A DNA stretch of 64,000 nt from Lamellibrachia columna (GCA_963662155.1 OY759270.1:50742303-50806302); one strand, 5' to 3'; positions 32,700 to 45,121 are shown, counted from the first letter of the stretch. The notes: generated by a model from the sequence alone, not told the origin. Numbers and translations: made by a program.

Positions 32700-34680
32700 T
32701 AGATTCTTCTTCTTTCGTGTCCTTCACACAATGTGTTGCCACTTGCGGGCGCACGCCTTTGCTCGCTCAGTGACAGTGACGAGGTCTTCTGCGGTGCAGG
32801 CCTCATCCAGTAGTCGACAGCAGAGGAGGTGGGCCATCGTCTGCAGTTCCCCACAGTTGCAGTTCAAAGACTGGGTGTCATCAATATATCCCCACCTCCT
32901 CATCGTACTTTTAACACGGCCAACGCCAGTGCGTAGCCGGTTCAGAGAACGCCAACAGAGCCATGCTTGGTCAGACCCCGCTGGCAGGGATTCAGCCGCC
33001 TCTAATCCCATTTTATTGGAGGCTGGTATATCAGCTATTTTGCTGTTCCACATCTGTATTCTAGTGATACTAGGAGACGAGTCGAGCGGTGTCACTGTGT
33101 ACATGAAGTTCTTCCGCGACTTCAGTCGGCTAGCAGCTGGCATATGGTTGAACAGTTGGTGTCTGGTATCTGTCGTTAGTCGTGATCGTTCCATGCGGCT
33201 GGCAACAGTTCTCCTGATTTGAGGGGGAGCTATGCCGGCCAGCAAGTGTACGCTGTCGACGTTCGCCGGTTTGAGGCAGCCTGAGATGATTCGGCAGCAG
33301 TCGTGTAGAGCAGGGTTCAACTTGCTTGCGTGTGTGGACCTTTCCCATACCGGACAGGCATACTCGGCAGCTGAGTAGCAGAGAGCGAGACAACTAGATC
33401 TTAAAGTTGATGCTCTGCACCCCCACTTCGAGTTTGCAAGTTTGCGGATGATGTTGTTTCTTGCGTTTACTTTCATCTTGGTTTTTTGTATGTGTGTCTT
33501 AAAGGAGAGAGTTCTATCGAGATGAACGCCGAGGTACACTGGTGTTGATGTGTTGTTGAGACGGGTCCCATTCCAAACAACGTTTAATTCTCGCTTAGCA
33601 TCTTTGTTCCTCAGGTGGAAAGCACACACCTGCGTCTTAGATGGGTTTGCGCGCAGTTGGTTGAGGTCGTAGTATGTGGACAAGATGCTTAGTGCAGACG
33701 TCAGATTTACTTCGATGTTATTGAAATCTTTTTCTTGCGATGCAATGCATAAGTCGTCCGCATATATGAAACTCTGTGTATCAGTGTGCACGGGCTGATC
33801 GTTGGTGTAGATGTTGAATAACATCGGTGCCAGTACACTTCCCTGTGGTAGTCCGTTTTTCTGTCGTCGCCAACGGCTCTTTTTACCATTCAGCACCACG
33901 AAGAAACGTCGGCTTTCGAGCATTGTGCGTATCAGGTCGGTCAGATGGAGATCGCCAGTCATCTCCAGCACTTTGCTGAGGAGGCGTCGGTGGTTGACCG
34001 TGTCGTACGAAGCAGACACGTCTACAAAGACAGCACCGGTGATTAGGCATTTCTCGTAACCATCTTCTATATGCTCTGTCAAGTTGAGTAGCTGGCTCGT
34101 ACACGATTTTCCAGGGCGGAAACCGGCTTGTTCCGGGATGAGTTTCTCACCAACATGTGCCGCTAGTATATTCAGTATGAGCCGCTCAAACAGCTTGTAT
34201 GTGTGGCAGAGCAGGGAAATCGGTCGGAAACTCTTCGCCTCAGATGGATCCTTCCCGGGCTTTAGTATTGCCACTACCTTAGCCTGTCGCCAGAGCTTTG
34301 GGATTTTCTTACTCGCGGTGCAGCTGTTGAAAAAACGTAGTAGCCAGTCCCGTGCCTTTGGTCCTAGCTGTTTGATCAGCTCTGTTTGGATGTCGTCCAG
34401 GCCGGGTGCTTTGCCTTTCTTCAATGCAGTAATACCGACGTCGAGCTCATCTGCCGTGAAAGCTCTCGTGAAACCCGGGTCGTCTGGGTACCGCTGTCGG
34501 TTGATACGTACCTTCGGCTGTCTATTCGGTACTCTTCCGTTGGTTAGGAGTTGTTGGTGTGCGACTTGGTTCGCAGTGGTGTTGTAGTGCTGTTTTGACT
34601 TGCGTGGGTCGTTGCAGAGTTTGCGTATTGTTGACCAAGCCTTCTCTAGACAGAAGAGTGGCTTACACACAGGAGACAGA
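32700..34680 (-). mobile_element. LINE-B inserted antisense in LINE copy 2
   Basis: A 5'-truncated non-LTR element on the minus strand with one long open frame and a very short 3' untranslated region ending in an AAGAAGAAGAATC-like stretch near 32,703. The surrounding LINE copy lacks roughly 150-200 bp of RT sequence that copy 1 has between the same points (about 21,240-21,420). Either the insertion deleted target DNA or the flanks decayed. No clear target duplication is visible. Confidence 0.85.
32724..34670 (-). CDS. Non-LTR retrotransposon reverse transcriptase, 648 codons, 5'-truncated
   Basis: The frame is uninterrupted. It starts in the linker after the endonuclease, which is missing, so the first Met is simply the first in the truncated copy. 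The RT domain covers about residues 90-330 with KAPGLDDIQTELIK, KSFRPISLLCHTYKLFER, the motif A block VFVDVSASYDTVNH, GLPQGSVLAP and the catalytic YADD in SFIYADDLCIA (about 304). The thumb has TPVYLGVHLDRTLSF. The C-terminus has a Cys/His knuckle, CNCGELQTMAHLLCC, as in many I- and jockey-group LINEs. The protein would copy LINE RNA at a nicked site, but without an endonuclease the copy cannot insert on its own. The open frame implies recent insertion. Confidence 0.92.
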   Translation of the reverse strand: MCKPLFCLEKAWSTIRKLCNDPRKSKQHYNTTANQVAHQQLLTNGRVPNRQPKVRINRQRYPDDPGFTRAFTADELDVGITALKKGKAPGLDDIQTELIKQLGPKARDWLLRFFNSCTASKKIPKLWRQAKVVAILKPGKDPSEAKSFRPISLLCHTYKLFERLILNILAAHVGEKLIPEQAGFRPGKSCTSQLLNLTEHIEDGYEKCLITGAVFVDVSASYDTVNHRRLLSKVLEMTGDLHLTDLIRTMLESRRFFVVLNGKKSRWRRQKNGLPQGSVLAPMLFNIYTNDQPVHTDTQSFIYADDLCIASQEKDFNNIEVNLTSALSILSTYYDLNQLRANPSKTQVCAFHLRNKDAKRELNVVWNGTRLNNTSTPVYLGVHLDRTLSFKTHIQKTKMKVNARNNIIRKLANSKWGCRASTLRSSCLALCYSAAEYACPVWERSTHASKLNPALHDCCRIISGCLKPANVDSVHLLAGIAPPQIRRTVASRMERSRLTTDTRHQLFNHMPAASRLKSRKNFMYTVTPLDSSPSITRIQMWNSKIADIPASNKMGLEAAESLPAGSDQAWLCWRSLNRLRTGVGRVKSTMRRWGYIDDTQSLNCNCGELQTMAHLLCCRLLDEACTAEDLVTVTERAKACARKWQHIV

Positions 34681-35735
34681 GAATAATAGTATATGGTGAG
34701 ATTTCAAATTGGAAATCTGTTCTGAGGAGGGTACCACAGGGATCAGTATTAGGCCCTATATTGTTTTTAATATATATATATAAATAATTTGGAAGATGAC
34801 ATATTTAGCAAAGTACTGAAATTTGCAGATGGCGCAAAAGTATTCAGAAAGGTTACTAATGTTACAGATAAACAAAGTTTACAGGATGATCTAGATAAAT
34901 TAGTTAAATGGTCAGAAAAATGGCAAATGTAATTCAATTTTGGGAAGTGTAAATGCACATAGAACATGGAAACATGGACAAAGAATATAAATTGGGGAAT
35001 GCTGTACTAGTTAGAACCACACAAGAAAATGACTTAGGAGTAACAGTTAGTGCTGACATGAAAGTTTCAGAGCAATGTCGGTTTGTTGCTTCGAAAGGAA
35101 ATCAAGTTCTAGGGCTAATTAGGAGAAATATCACGTTTAAGGAGAAACAGCTAATTGTACCCTTGTACAAAGCAATAGTTAGACCACATTTGGAATATTG
35201 TATTCAAGCATGGTGGCCGTATCGTAAAAAGGACATAGACTAGATAGAAAAAATACAATAAAGAGCAACTAAAATTATTCCTGGATTGACAGACCTTAGT
35301 TACGAAAGCCGATTATTACAATGTGGTATGACAACACTAGAGATCAGGAGACTAAGAGGAGACCAAATAGAAGTGTTTAAAACGGTGAACGGTTACGAGG
35401 ATGTTGATAGGAATATGTTCTTCAAACTTAAAGAAGGCATAGAACCAGAAGGCACAAAGCAGCATTAGTTAAGGAAAAGTGAAGTTTGGACATGACAAAG
35501 TACTCTTTCTCGCATACGGTGATAAATGAATGGAAATAACTGCCAAATGATTGTGTTAGTGCTAGTAGTGTGAATGTGTTTAAAAATAGAATTGACAGAT
35601 ATCTGATAGGGGCGGGCTACACATAGATGTGAAAATTGTTGGACTCTCGATAAGCCAACGGCTTCCTTGTCCACTTGCTATCTGGAACTTGTTGTTTGGG
35701 ATGGCAATCTTGTTAAATCTTGTTAAATCTTGTTA
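34681..35735 (+). mobile_element. CR1-like LINE copy 2, 3' part
   Basis: Continues copy 2 after LINE-B. Plus-strand frames give RRVPQGSVLGPILF, LKFADGAKVFRK (the motif C Asp pair has changed to DG), then TTQENDLGVTVSADMKVSEQ and YKAIVRPHLEYCIQAWWPYR (34,953-35,243), and LRGDQIEVFKTVNGYEDVD (35,286-35,468). The 3' end repeats GGCTTCCTTGTCCACTTGCT from copy 1 and finishes with about three TCTTGTTAAA units, a CR1-type terminal microsatellite. Stops and frame changes make it inactive. Confidence 0.87.
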
Positions 35736-35974
35736 TATGTCTGATGTATGTAGCCATGATTCGTGTCACAAACCGCCGTATACTCGTTACCAACATTAGT
35801 AATTTGGTTGTCCTTACTACACAGAGAAGACACCAGCATACAAGTCAAGAAGTGGGTGGAAAAACACTTAAAAAACCACTCAATAGGTGTTGCATGGTAA
35901 ATTTATATAATGACACCGATGCAACGGTTCGTTACTCGACATTAGTCAATAGCTGGCAGTACCTTACCGAATAA

Positions 35975-37864
35975 CGAACAAAGTGTGCGGGTAGTTTTTA
36001 GTACAACCTCGAACAAAGTGTGCGGGTAGTTCTGAGTGCAACCTCGAACAAAGTGTGTGGGTAGTTCTGAGTGCAACCTCGAACAAAGTGTGCGGGTAGT
36101 TCTGAGTGCAACCTCGAACAACGTGAGCGGGTACTTCTGAGTGCAACCTCAAACAAAGTGTGCGGGTAGTTCTGAGTGCAACCTCGAAAAAAGTGTGCGG
36201 GTAGGGCTGAGTGCAACCTCGAGCAAAGTGTGCGGGTAGGTCTGAGTGCAACCTCGACCAAAGTGTGCGGGTAGGTCTGGTGCAACCTCAAACAAAGTGT
36301 GCGGGTAGTTCTGAGTGCAACCTCGAACAAAGTGTGCGGGTAGTTCTGAGTGCAACCTCGAACAAAGTGTGCGGGTAGGTCTGAGTGCAACCTCAAACAA
36401 AGTGTGCGGGTAGTTCTGAGTGCAACCTCGAACAAAGTGTGAGGGTAGTTCTGAGTGCAGCCTCGAACAAAGTGTGCGGGCAGGTCTGAGTGCAACCTAA
36501 AACAAAGTGTGCGGGTAGGTCTGAGTGCAACCTCGAACAAAGTGTGCGGGTAGGTCTGGTGCAACCTCAAACAAAGTGTGCGGGTAGTTCTGAGTGCAAC
36601 CTCGAACAAAGTGTGCGGGTAAGTCTGAGTGCAACCTCAAACAACGTGTGCGGGTAGGTCAGAGTGAAACCTCGAACAAAGTGTGCTGGTAGGTCTGAGT
36701 GCAACCTCGAACAAAGTGTGCGGGTAGGTCTGAGTGCAACCTCGAACAAAGTGTGCGGGTAGGTTTGAGTGCAACCTCGGGCAAAGTGTGCGGGTAGGTC
36801 TGAGTGCAACCTCGAACAAAGTGTGCGGGTAGGTCTGAGTGCAAACTCAAACAACGTGTGCGGGTAGGTCTTAGTGCAACCTCGAACAAAGTGTGCGGGT
36901 AGGTCTGAGTGCAACCTCGAACAAAGTGTGCGGGTAGGTCTGAGTGCAACCTCGAACAAAGTGTGCAGGTAGTTCTGAGTGCAACCTCGAACAAAGTGCG
37001 CGGGTAGGTCTGAGTGCAACCTCAAACAACGTGTGCGGGTAGGTCTGAGTGCAACCTCGAACAAAGTGTGCGGGTAGGTCAGAGAGCAACCTCGAACAAA
37101 GTGTGCTGGTAGGTCTGAGTGCAACCTCGAACAAAGTGTGCGGGTAGGTCTGAGTGCAACCTCGAACAAAGTGTGCGGGTAGGTCTGAGTGCAACCTCGA
37201 ACAATGTGTGCGGGTAGGTCTGAGTGCAACCTCGAACAATGTGTGCGGGTAGGTCTGAATGCAACCTCGAACAAAGTGTGCGGGTAGGTCTGAGTGCAAC
37301 CTCGAACAAAGTGTGCGGGTAGTTCTGAGTGCAACCTCGAACAAAGTGTTCGGGTAGGTCTGAGTGCAACCTCAAACAACGTGTGCGGGTAGGTCTGAGT
37401 GCAACCTCGAACAAAGTGTGCGGGTAGGTCAGAGTGCAACCTCGAACAAAGTGTGCTGGTAGGTCTGAGTGCAACCTCGAACAAAGTGTGCGGGTAGGTC
37501 TGAGTGCAACCTCGAACAAAGTGTGCGGGTAGGTCTGAGTGCAACCTCGAACAAAGTGTGCGGGTAGTTCTGAGTGCAACCTCGAACAAAGTGTGCGGGT
37601 AGGTCTGAGTGCAACCTCGAACAAAGTGTGCGGGTAGGTTTGAGTGCAACCTCGAACAAAGTGTGCGGATAGGTCTGAGTGCAACCTCACACAAAGTGTG
37701 CGGGTAGGTCTGAGTGCAACAAAGTGTGCGGGTAGGTCTGAATGCAACCTCGAGCAAAGTGTGCGGGTAGGTCTGATTGCAACCTCGAACAAAGTGTGCG
37801 GGTAGGTCTGAGTGCAACCTCAAACAAAGTGTGCGGGTAGGTCTGAGTGCAACCTCAAACAAAG
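35975..37864. repeat. 35-bp satellite, about 54 units
   Basis: The unit is GAACAAAGTGTGCGGGTAGG followed by TCTGAGTGCAACCTC. A G/T variant (GTAGGTCTG or GTAGTTCTG) divides the array: the T form dominates to about 36,450 and the G form dominates to the right. Marker variants (CAAACAACG, GTCAGAG, GTGCTGG) recur together at 420- and 350-bp intervals, showing higher-order duplication of 12 and 10 units. The minus strand has no stop in any frame, so frames up to 431 codons read through it and give 35-residue peptide repeats. No start, promoter or domain supports a real protein. Confidence 0.96.
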
Positions 37865-39845
<1,981 letters not shown>

Positions 39846-40420
39846 CCAGTTTTTTGTCGTCATCGGATGAACCTGGCCGCGAACAACAACATGGCAACTT
39901 CTGCACATGGAACCTGGACTGATGAACAAGATACATCCACCCAGGCTGTTTGCTGCATGTAAAAGAAGCAGGACAAGCTTCGTTTATCGCTCCACGACAA
40001 GAATGGCATTGACAGCATCAACCTTGAAGACAGCGTGTCTCAGGTTAGCCATCGCCCTCGCAATGTCACGCGCCAGTTCCGAGCGCTCCAGCGACAGCCT
40101 CATGAGACTTCAGGAGGAGCAGCGGTAAACGGAACTGATTGACCGCGCGGATGCAGTGGATGAGAATATAGATGGCGAGGCGTAAAGTTGAAATGTAGTT
40201 CAGAAAAGCTGAGGAAGAGTAAAAACTGACTTTAGTTGAATTAAAAAATAAAAAGAAAAAACTGAAGCTGCATACAAAACTAAGTGTCAGTGCAGCAAAA
40301 CTACAGCTACTGGAGAGGTATGAGGAGGCAGATGAGACAAAATCGACGCCTAAGGTCAAGTTCATGGAATCAACTCATATTGCCTGTTGGAAACGTTACT
40401 CGGTTGGATAAATGGATGCA
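39846..40420 (+). pseudogene. Degenerate coding remnant, charged coiled-coil type, unassigned
   Basis: Plus-strand frames here are rich in Lys, Glu and Leu. One reads NMATSAHGTWTDEQDTSTQA near 39,890, and a later one reads LTLVELKNKKKKLKLHTKL then SVSAAKLQLLERYEEADETK near 40,230-40,340. The pattern suggests a coiled-coil protein such as a Gag or LINE ORF1, or a decayed host gene. Several stops separate the blocks. I do not recognise the family. Confidence 0.35.
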
Positions 40421-40589
40421 TAGTCGAGCACATACAGCGTAGGCGTGTGTGTATGAAAGACGTTATTGGTGGACTCAGCTATTCTTTCGTCTTCTCTATT
40501 TTGATGGTCGGTGGTGTAAGAGCGAATGTGTCACAAGTAGGAAGAAACCAAACACAGTGACACAACCCCGTGCAGCAAACGTTTGTGTC

Positions 40590-41105
40590 AAATATACTGA
40601 GAGGTAGAGGCAGAGGTGCAGGCAGATGATTTTCATTTCGCGTGTAGGGGATGTAAGACAGTGAAATGTCTGCTGGAGCAGGTAAATGAGTTAAGACATA
40701 TTATTTTGATGATGACAGGGTAGGGTTAGAAAGAAGAGAGCAGATGTGGTGAGAATGATGAGAGCAGAGGTGGTAAAACCGAGGAGAGCCGAGGCGCTGA
40801 GAACGAGGAGAGCATAGGTAGTGAAAACGAGGAGAACAGCGATGGAGAGAACAAGGAGAGCAGTGGAAATGTGAGGAAGAAAGCTGGTAAGAAGAAGAAA
40901 GATGGAAAAAGGAAGAATGTGCAACAAAAGGAAGATAAACGAGTGAGTGAAGAGGGATTGTCAGATGGCAGGATGTCGATGGCAAAATAGAGGATATAGC
41001 AGAGAAGGCAGGACAAGTCATGGGTGGTGGCATGGGAGGTGCTGTTCTCGTGCATGTGGGAACGAACAATGCCGAGATTGTTGTGATCAATACGAACAAT
41101 AACTG
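40590..41105 (+). pseudogene. LINE ORF1 remnant with SGNH-esterase block
   Basis: The plus strand carries a Cys-containing head (CRGCKTVKCLLEQVNEL near 40,640), then an acidic, Ser/Glu-rich tandem-like region (EESRGAENEESIGSENEENS near 40,780), a Lys-rich block, and GGGMGGAVLVHVGTNNAE near 41,020. The last is the block III motif of the same esterase found in CR1-like LINE copies 1 and 2. Block I is missing through a deletion just before it. This is a third relic of an ORF1-bearing LINE of this type. Confidence 0.6.
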
Positions 41106-41889
41106 ATATCTTATACGTTTGGATTTTCAGTTTCATGTTATATTGTTCTAAAAGTTGGAAATCGTTTTCAAGGCTGCGAATTTAGTGGAATTCCTATGCC
41201 AGATTTTGGTTCGGAATCGTTAAACCGTCAGATTTCTATGATTATGGGATTCCATTGGAATCATTAGTTTTACTCGACACGGTATATTATTGGTTATAAT
41301 TAGCCTGAGGCTGGTTTGCCGAGCGATATAATGAAATCCGAACGACCACCGGTGTTGTGGAAGTCGGCACTAGATGTAAACCCAATTCATTGAATGTGAA
41401 TCGTGAATTGAAACAGGTGTGTCGTTTTACTGGTCCGACAGCGCCATATCGTCCAATTAAAAAATTGTCTTTGTGGATTGCGAATTACGCAGTGCGTAAG
41501 CTCCAAAAGACCTTGCTTAAAAAATCAGAAATACAATGGCAAGTCATCTTATTTGATATACAATTCATTGTTGCATTCTAAATAATTTAGCAAATTTTGC
41601 AAATCAAACAAATCAACAGCCATAGTTCGCATGCCGATACTGCGGAAAAAAATTCGAAAAAATCGAAACCGAAAAGACCGCCGATTACTCGATGACATGC
41701 CAACAGTATTCAAATATAGACACGCGCACAGTAACGATAGGTATTCGAGCAACCACACGCACACTTGTTGTATTCTAATAAGGATTTGATCATATCCAGT
41801 TGGAGTAATCAGTGTTGTTAATGGTCGGAGTTCCAAGGATGAGGTTCAATTGTCGAGGAGTTGCACATTCCAGCCCGGACACTTTCAAA
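41106..41889. other. Gene-free stretch, nothing recognised
   Basis: A 74-codon plus frame at 41,357-41,581 and a 95-codon minus frame at 41,549-41,836 show no recognisable motif. No repeats were found. Confidence 0.4.
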
Positions 41890-41890
41890 G

Positions 41891-42305
41891 ATGGGAGAGA
41901 ATGATTGCTGCTGTGTGATTAACTGTAACAGTCATAGGATGAAGGCTAAAGAAACTGGACAGAATACGTCATTTGTTTAACTTTCCAGTGAGACAAAGCA
42001 AGAGATCGAAGCATCGCCGATCGCAGTGGAGTGAAGCGATTCGACGGCTAGGGTTTGTGTCGACGCGGAATAGAAAAGTTTGCAGTCGTCACTTTCTGTC
42101 AAGACCTGCAGTCAACGATTCCAGTCCCATAGACTATGTACCCTCAATTAATATGTGGTATAAACAACGACAAGCTCGAGGACAACTAGGACAAGCACGA
42201 AAGCCCAGTACTGGACGAGCGGTGACCTTGCTAACGTTCTTGATGTTGAAAGCAAGCGTCAAGCCAGTCGCATTGTCATTCCAGAAATCGGTGTTGAAAT
42301 AACTA
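41891..42305 (+). pseudogene. THAP-type zinc finger remnant, frameshifted
   Basis: The plus strand from the ATG at 41,891 reads MGENDCCCVINCNSHRMKA. After a frameshift near 41,970 it reads FNFPVRQSKRSKHRRSQWSE, then VCSRHFLSRPAVNDSS and DYVPSIN. This reproduces the THAP signature of C-x(2-4)-C, a tryptophan-containing middle, C-x2-H and a proline-containing end. THAP domains bind DNA in host regulators and in P-, Kolobok- or Harbinger-related transposon proteins. No transposase follows, because Polinton 1 begins at about 42,345. It may be a first exon or a transposon leftover. Confidence 0.6.
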
Positions 42306-42349
42306 TTGCAGGGGTAGAACTTCAGCATTTAGTTTCCTAGACAGCAGGA

Positions 42350-43414
42350 CTAGTAAAGAGAAACATTTACTAGTCCGCCAAAAGGTTTACTAGTCCTGTT
42401 GTCAAAACATACAGCTTTAACAGCTTGCGCTTTACTGCTGGTTTCGCAACCCCAGTTAAGTAATGATGCATCGTGCGTAAACGTAGACTTAGGAAGTAAT
42501 GTAGATGTAAACCGTATTCGAAAACCGTGCATTTGAAAATTGTCGTCTCTTATATTGATCTCTATCGACTTGAAGTGGGCGTACAACAGAGGCACGTAGT
42601 GAATGTTAGTGAACCGATCATATACCGTGGCACCGTGACTTCCACCTACCGGAAGGGACCGTAACAAAGGTGCAAGACTGTCACCGACTATGCGAGACTC
42701 CACGACGTCCGTATAGAAGTAGATGGTATCGAACCCTTGATCCATGTCCACCACGTTATCGGCCTCTTTACAATAGGAGTACGGACCATCGACAGTCTCT
42801 TTGGGTGGCGCAACCACAGTGACCGACGTTGTGAGAGCGATATTCCTTCCACGTAGACTCGGGTGGACGTACGCGCGCTCGCCTGCATTGCTCATGGCTG
42901 CTAGGAGTGCTGGCGGAAGTGGTGCCTCTGCTGACGGCGGTGGCTGTGTTGGGAGTACTGGCGGACTGCTTATCGTCGACGCGTCGATTCCTAACATTCT
43001 TGCCAGCGCACTGCGTTCAGGTACACTGAACTCGGTGCCTAGTGTCATGTATAACGTCATTTTTTGAGTGATGGCGCTGTAGCTCATTTTTGCCCGTACC
43101 TTATCAGTCGACATTCTGACCAGTCCCTTGTTTACATGGTTCATCAATGTCATGGGAGTCTTGTAATATCCAGCACTGATATTCGCATTCGGGCTTAGAC
43201 CCATAGGATTCATCTCGTTAAGGAAGAACCAGGTGTCTTTCACTCCTATGTTGTACCAAGTATGTGGGTACTGTATTTCTGCCAACCCGCACTCCCAGTC
43301 GCCACTCAGCTCGATACGTTGAGGCAAGTCCGTGATGTAATGGGCCAACGTATTGTTGGGATACATCTTCATGGAAGCGTTGCTAGGCAGTGTCAGATAG
43401 AAATCAGTCGCCAT
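42350..43414 (-). CDS. Polinton minor capsid (penton-like) protein, open
   Basis: A 354-codon frame without lesions starts at MATDFYLTLPSNASMKMYPN and contains GDWECGLAEIQYPHTWYNI. It has a Pro/Ala-rich spacer (about residues 150-180) and a C-terminal region with MHGFRIRFTSTLLP. Proteins of this kind are encoded next to the major capsid gene in animal Polintons; I take it for the single-jelly-roll minor capsid protein, though the precise virion role is inferred. Its start overlaps the end of the neighbouring membrane protein gene by 11 bp. The last residues lie at the element's left edge, so the native C-terminus could be changed. It is the best-preserved gene of the element. Confidence 0.75.
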   Translation of the reverse strand: MATDFYLTLPSNASMKMYPNNTLAHYITDLPQRIELSGDWECGLAEIQYPHTWYNIGVKDTWFFLNEMNPMGLSPNANISAGYYKTPMTLMNHVNKGLVRMSTDKVRAKMSYSAITQKMTLYMTLGTEFSVPERSALARMLGIDASTISSPPVLPTQPPPSAEAPLPPALLAAMSNAGERAYVHPSLRGRNIALTTSVTVVAPPKETVDGPYSYCKEADNVVDMDQGFDTIYFYTDVVESRIVGDSLAPLLRSLPVGGSHGATVYDRFTNIHYVPLLYAHFKSIEINIRDDNFQMHGFRIRFTSTLLPKSTFTHDASLLNWGCETSSKAQAVKAVCFDNRTSKPFGGLVNVSLY

Positions 43415-43721
43415 TGCGTCTCAACGTGGGATTGGGGAGTAGGTAACCTAAAGAACTACTCAACAGAGCCGTCCACAGATTAGAATTATCGTGACCTGTG
43501 GTCAGGTTGTAAATGCTTATCAGGATGACCGTGAACAAGACGAGGACTTGACACAGAAAGAGTATTTCCTCTTTAGGACACATGGTACCGAATAGATGCC
43601 AAGTAGTGCTGTCCTCTTCGCTCTGCGCGTCACTACTGTCCTCTGCTGCTGCTGCGTCCTCCTCTTCTATGATGGTGGTGGTGGTGGTGGTGAAGTCTCG
43701 TGTTGTCGTGTCTTGTGTCAT
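43404..43721 (-). CDS. Polinton small membrane protein, open
   Basis: The 105-codon protein has a Thr- and acid-rich N-terminus (TTRDFTTTTTTIIEEEDAAA), one membrane segment, ILFLCQVLVLFTVILISIY, and a conserved tail, LWTALLSSSLGYLLPNP. It overlaps the integrase stop by 4 bp (ATGA arrangement) and the minor capsid start by 11 bp, which supports the chosen start. A similar gene occurs at the same place in Polinton 2. The function is unknown; a role in the virion membrane or entry is a guess. Confidence 0.7.
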   Translation of the reverse strand: MTQDTTTRDFTTTTTTIIEEEDAAAAEDSSDAQSEEDSTTWHLFGTMCPKEEILFLCQVLVLFTVILISIYNLTTGHDNSNLWTALLSSSLGYLLPNPTLRRNGD

Positions 43722-44692
43722 TTCTCGAATGAAATGTCACCATACGCGCGGCTAGTCTTTATAGTGGAGTGGACGACTGCCTTGTCATCGATCCAGCTGT
43801 TGAATTTGGAGGGGTAGCCGAACCATTTCAACAAAGCCTCCGTTCGTCTACCTACCTTACGACGCTGCAGTACAGCTTCCACGTAGTACAGTTTATCGGC
43901 GGGTACCGACACCTTCTGCAGTTCCATTTCGTAGAAGGTGCCGTCCAGCACTTCGCCGAGATTATCCCTCAATCGGTACACGGGTGGATCGGAGGGATGA
44001 ACCTCGTGTATCGTGAACATCTCTTCGCTCCAACCTCTTCTTGATTATTTGCACTTACCTGTCACGGAGCCATGCCGATGCTGCGGTTGGGGGTGTTGTT
44101 GTACGATTGCACCAAGTCCTGAAGGACGTCGATGTATCGCCACGTCTGGTGTTTCGTGAAGTATCGCCACATGCGCGTCTTCAACGTTCTGTTGAATATT
44201 TACACGACGCTCGCCTTCGTATCCGCGTTGTTCGTGGAGAAGTGATGTATGCCGTGCTGCTTCAATAGAGCCTGAACGGATTTATTCAGAAATTCCAGTC
44301 CTTGCTCTGTCTGCAACATCTTTGGCCAGCCTTTGCTGAACGTGGTTGTCAGCGCTGCTACTAACGACGTCGCGGACTTGTTCTTCATAGGAACACACCA
44401 GGCCACTTTCGAGAAGACGTCGATCATCGTGAGGAGAAAGGTCATACCGTCGTTGTCCTTTTTCAACTTCGACAGATCGACGACGTAGACCACCCACGAT
44501 GACGCGTCGTCTCTTGAAATGACGTCTAGCTGGTTTGTGTAGGGTATAGGCGTCCTGTTCCGACAACCATTCTGCGACCATTTTTCGTGGCATGCGCGTG
44601 ACGCGCCGCAAGGCATCGACTCCACCGTAACTACCTACCCTTGTCGGATCGAAGTAGACCGATCTCAGTGGTTGTTCTTTCCTCGGCGCCAT
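43718..44692 (-). pseudogene. Polinton integrase with chromodomain, catalytically dead
   Basis: The start Met (44,692, MAPRKEQPL) is followed by RVGSYGGVDALRR. A frameshift near 44,510 leads into the retroviral-type core with VVYVVDLSKLKK (first Asp) and LLTMIDVFSKVAWCVPMKNK. The second catalytic position reads LQTEQGLEF, with Glu where the family has Asp. The third lies in KASVV followed by a stop at 44,200 where the family has Glu. A second frameshift near 44,030 precedes the C-terminal chromodomain, RRKVGRRTEALLKWFGYPSK. The normal enzyme joins Polinton ends to target DNA, and the chromodomain probably guides it to chromatin. Confidence 0.88.
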
Positions 44693-44990
44693 TAAAAGAG
44701 TTCCGATGGATTGGTGGTGGTTGTGACGTTGACTCCGCAGCACGGTTCTTGACGAGTGACGACGAGTACGCTGACGTACACCAGAACACCCACTACCACG
44801 CCCACAATAATGACGAATGACCGATAATCTAGTAGTGAAACCATACCCCGAATAGTGACTGTCGTATAAGACTTCGGGCTATAGCACCAGCAAGCAAGTA
44901 AAGTCCACCGCAAAATATCGCAACGATGACGGAACGGTACGTGTCCTGTGGATCGCTCATCACCGTAGCGCATACTGTGCTATGGACACG
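44692..44990 (-). pseudogene. Polinton membrane protein, frameshifted
   Basis: In one minus frame MSDPQDTYRSVIVAIFCGG and LYLLAGAIARS resemble the YRSVFIGAVCAALYM segment of the Polinton 2 protein. In another frame RSFVIIVGVVVGVLVYVSVL is a second membrane segment. The frame ends at the integrase start. A single frameshift near 44,870 explains the split. Function unknown. Confidence 0.5.
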
Positions 44991-45121
44991 TACCGCACCG
45001 TCTTAAATGTCTTCCCAACTAGTCAATGACGCAAAGCCTTGCGTTGACGTTCTGGGGGTGGGGTGAGCATGGAATGTTCCATCTGACTACGTCGACGAGC
45101 GAGGGGTGTCCAACTGAGTGA

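Noticed and set aside
36567..37862. 431-codon minus-strand open frame with 35-residue repeats
   Set aside because: It is a by-product of the 35-bp satellite. All three minus frames are open in the same way, with no promoter, domain or non-repetitive part.
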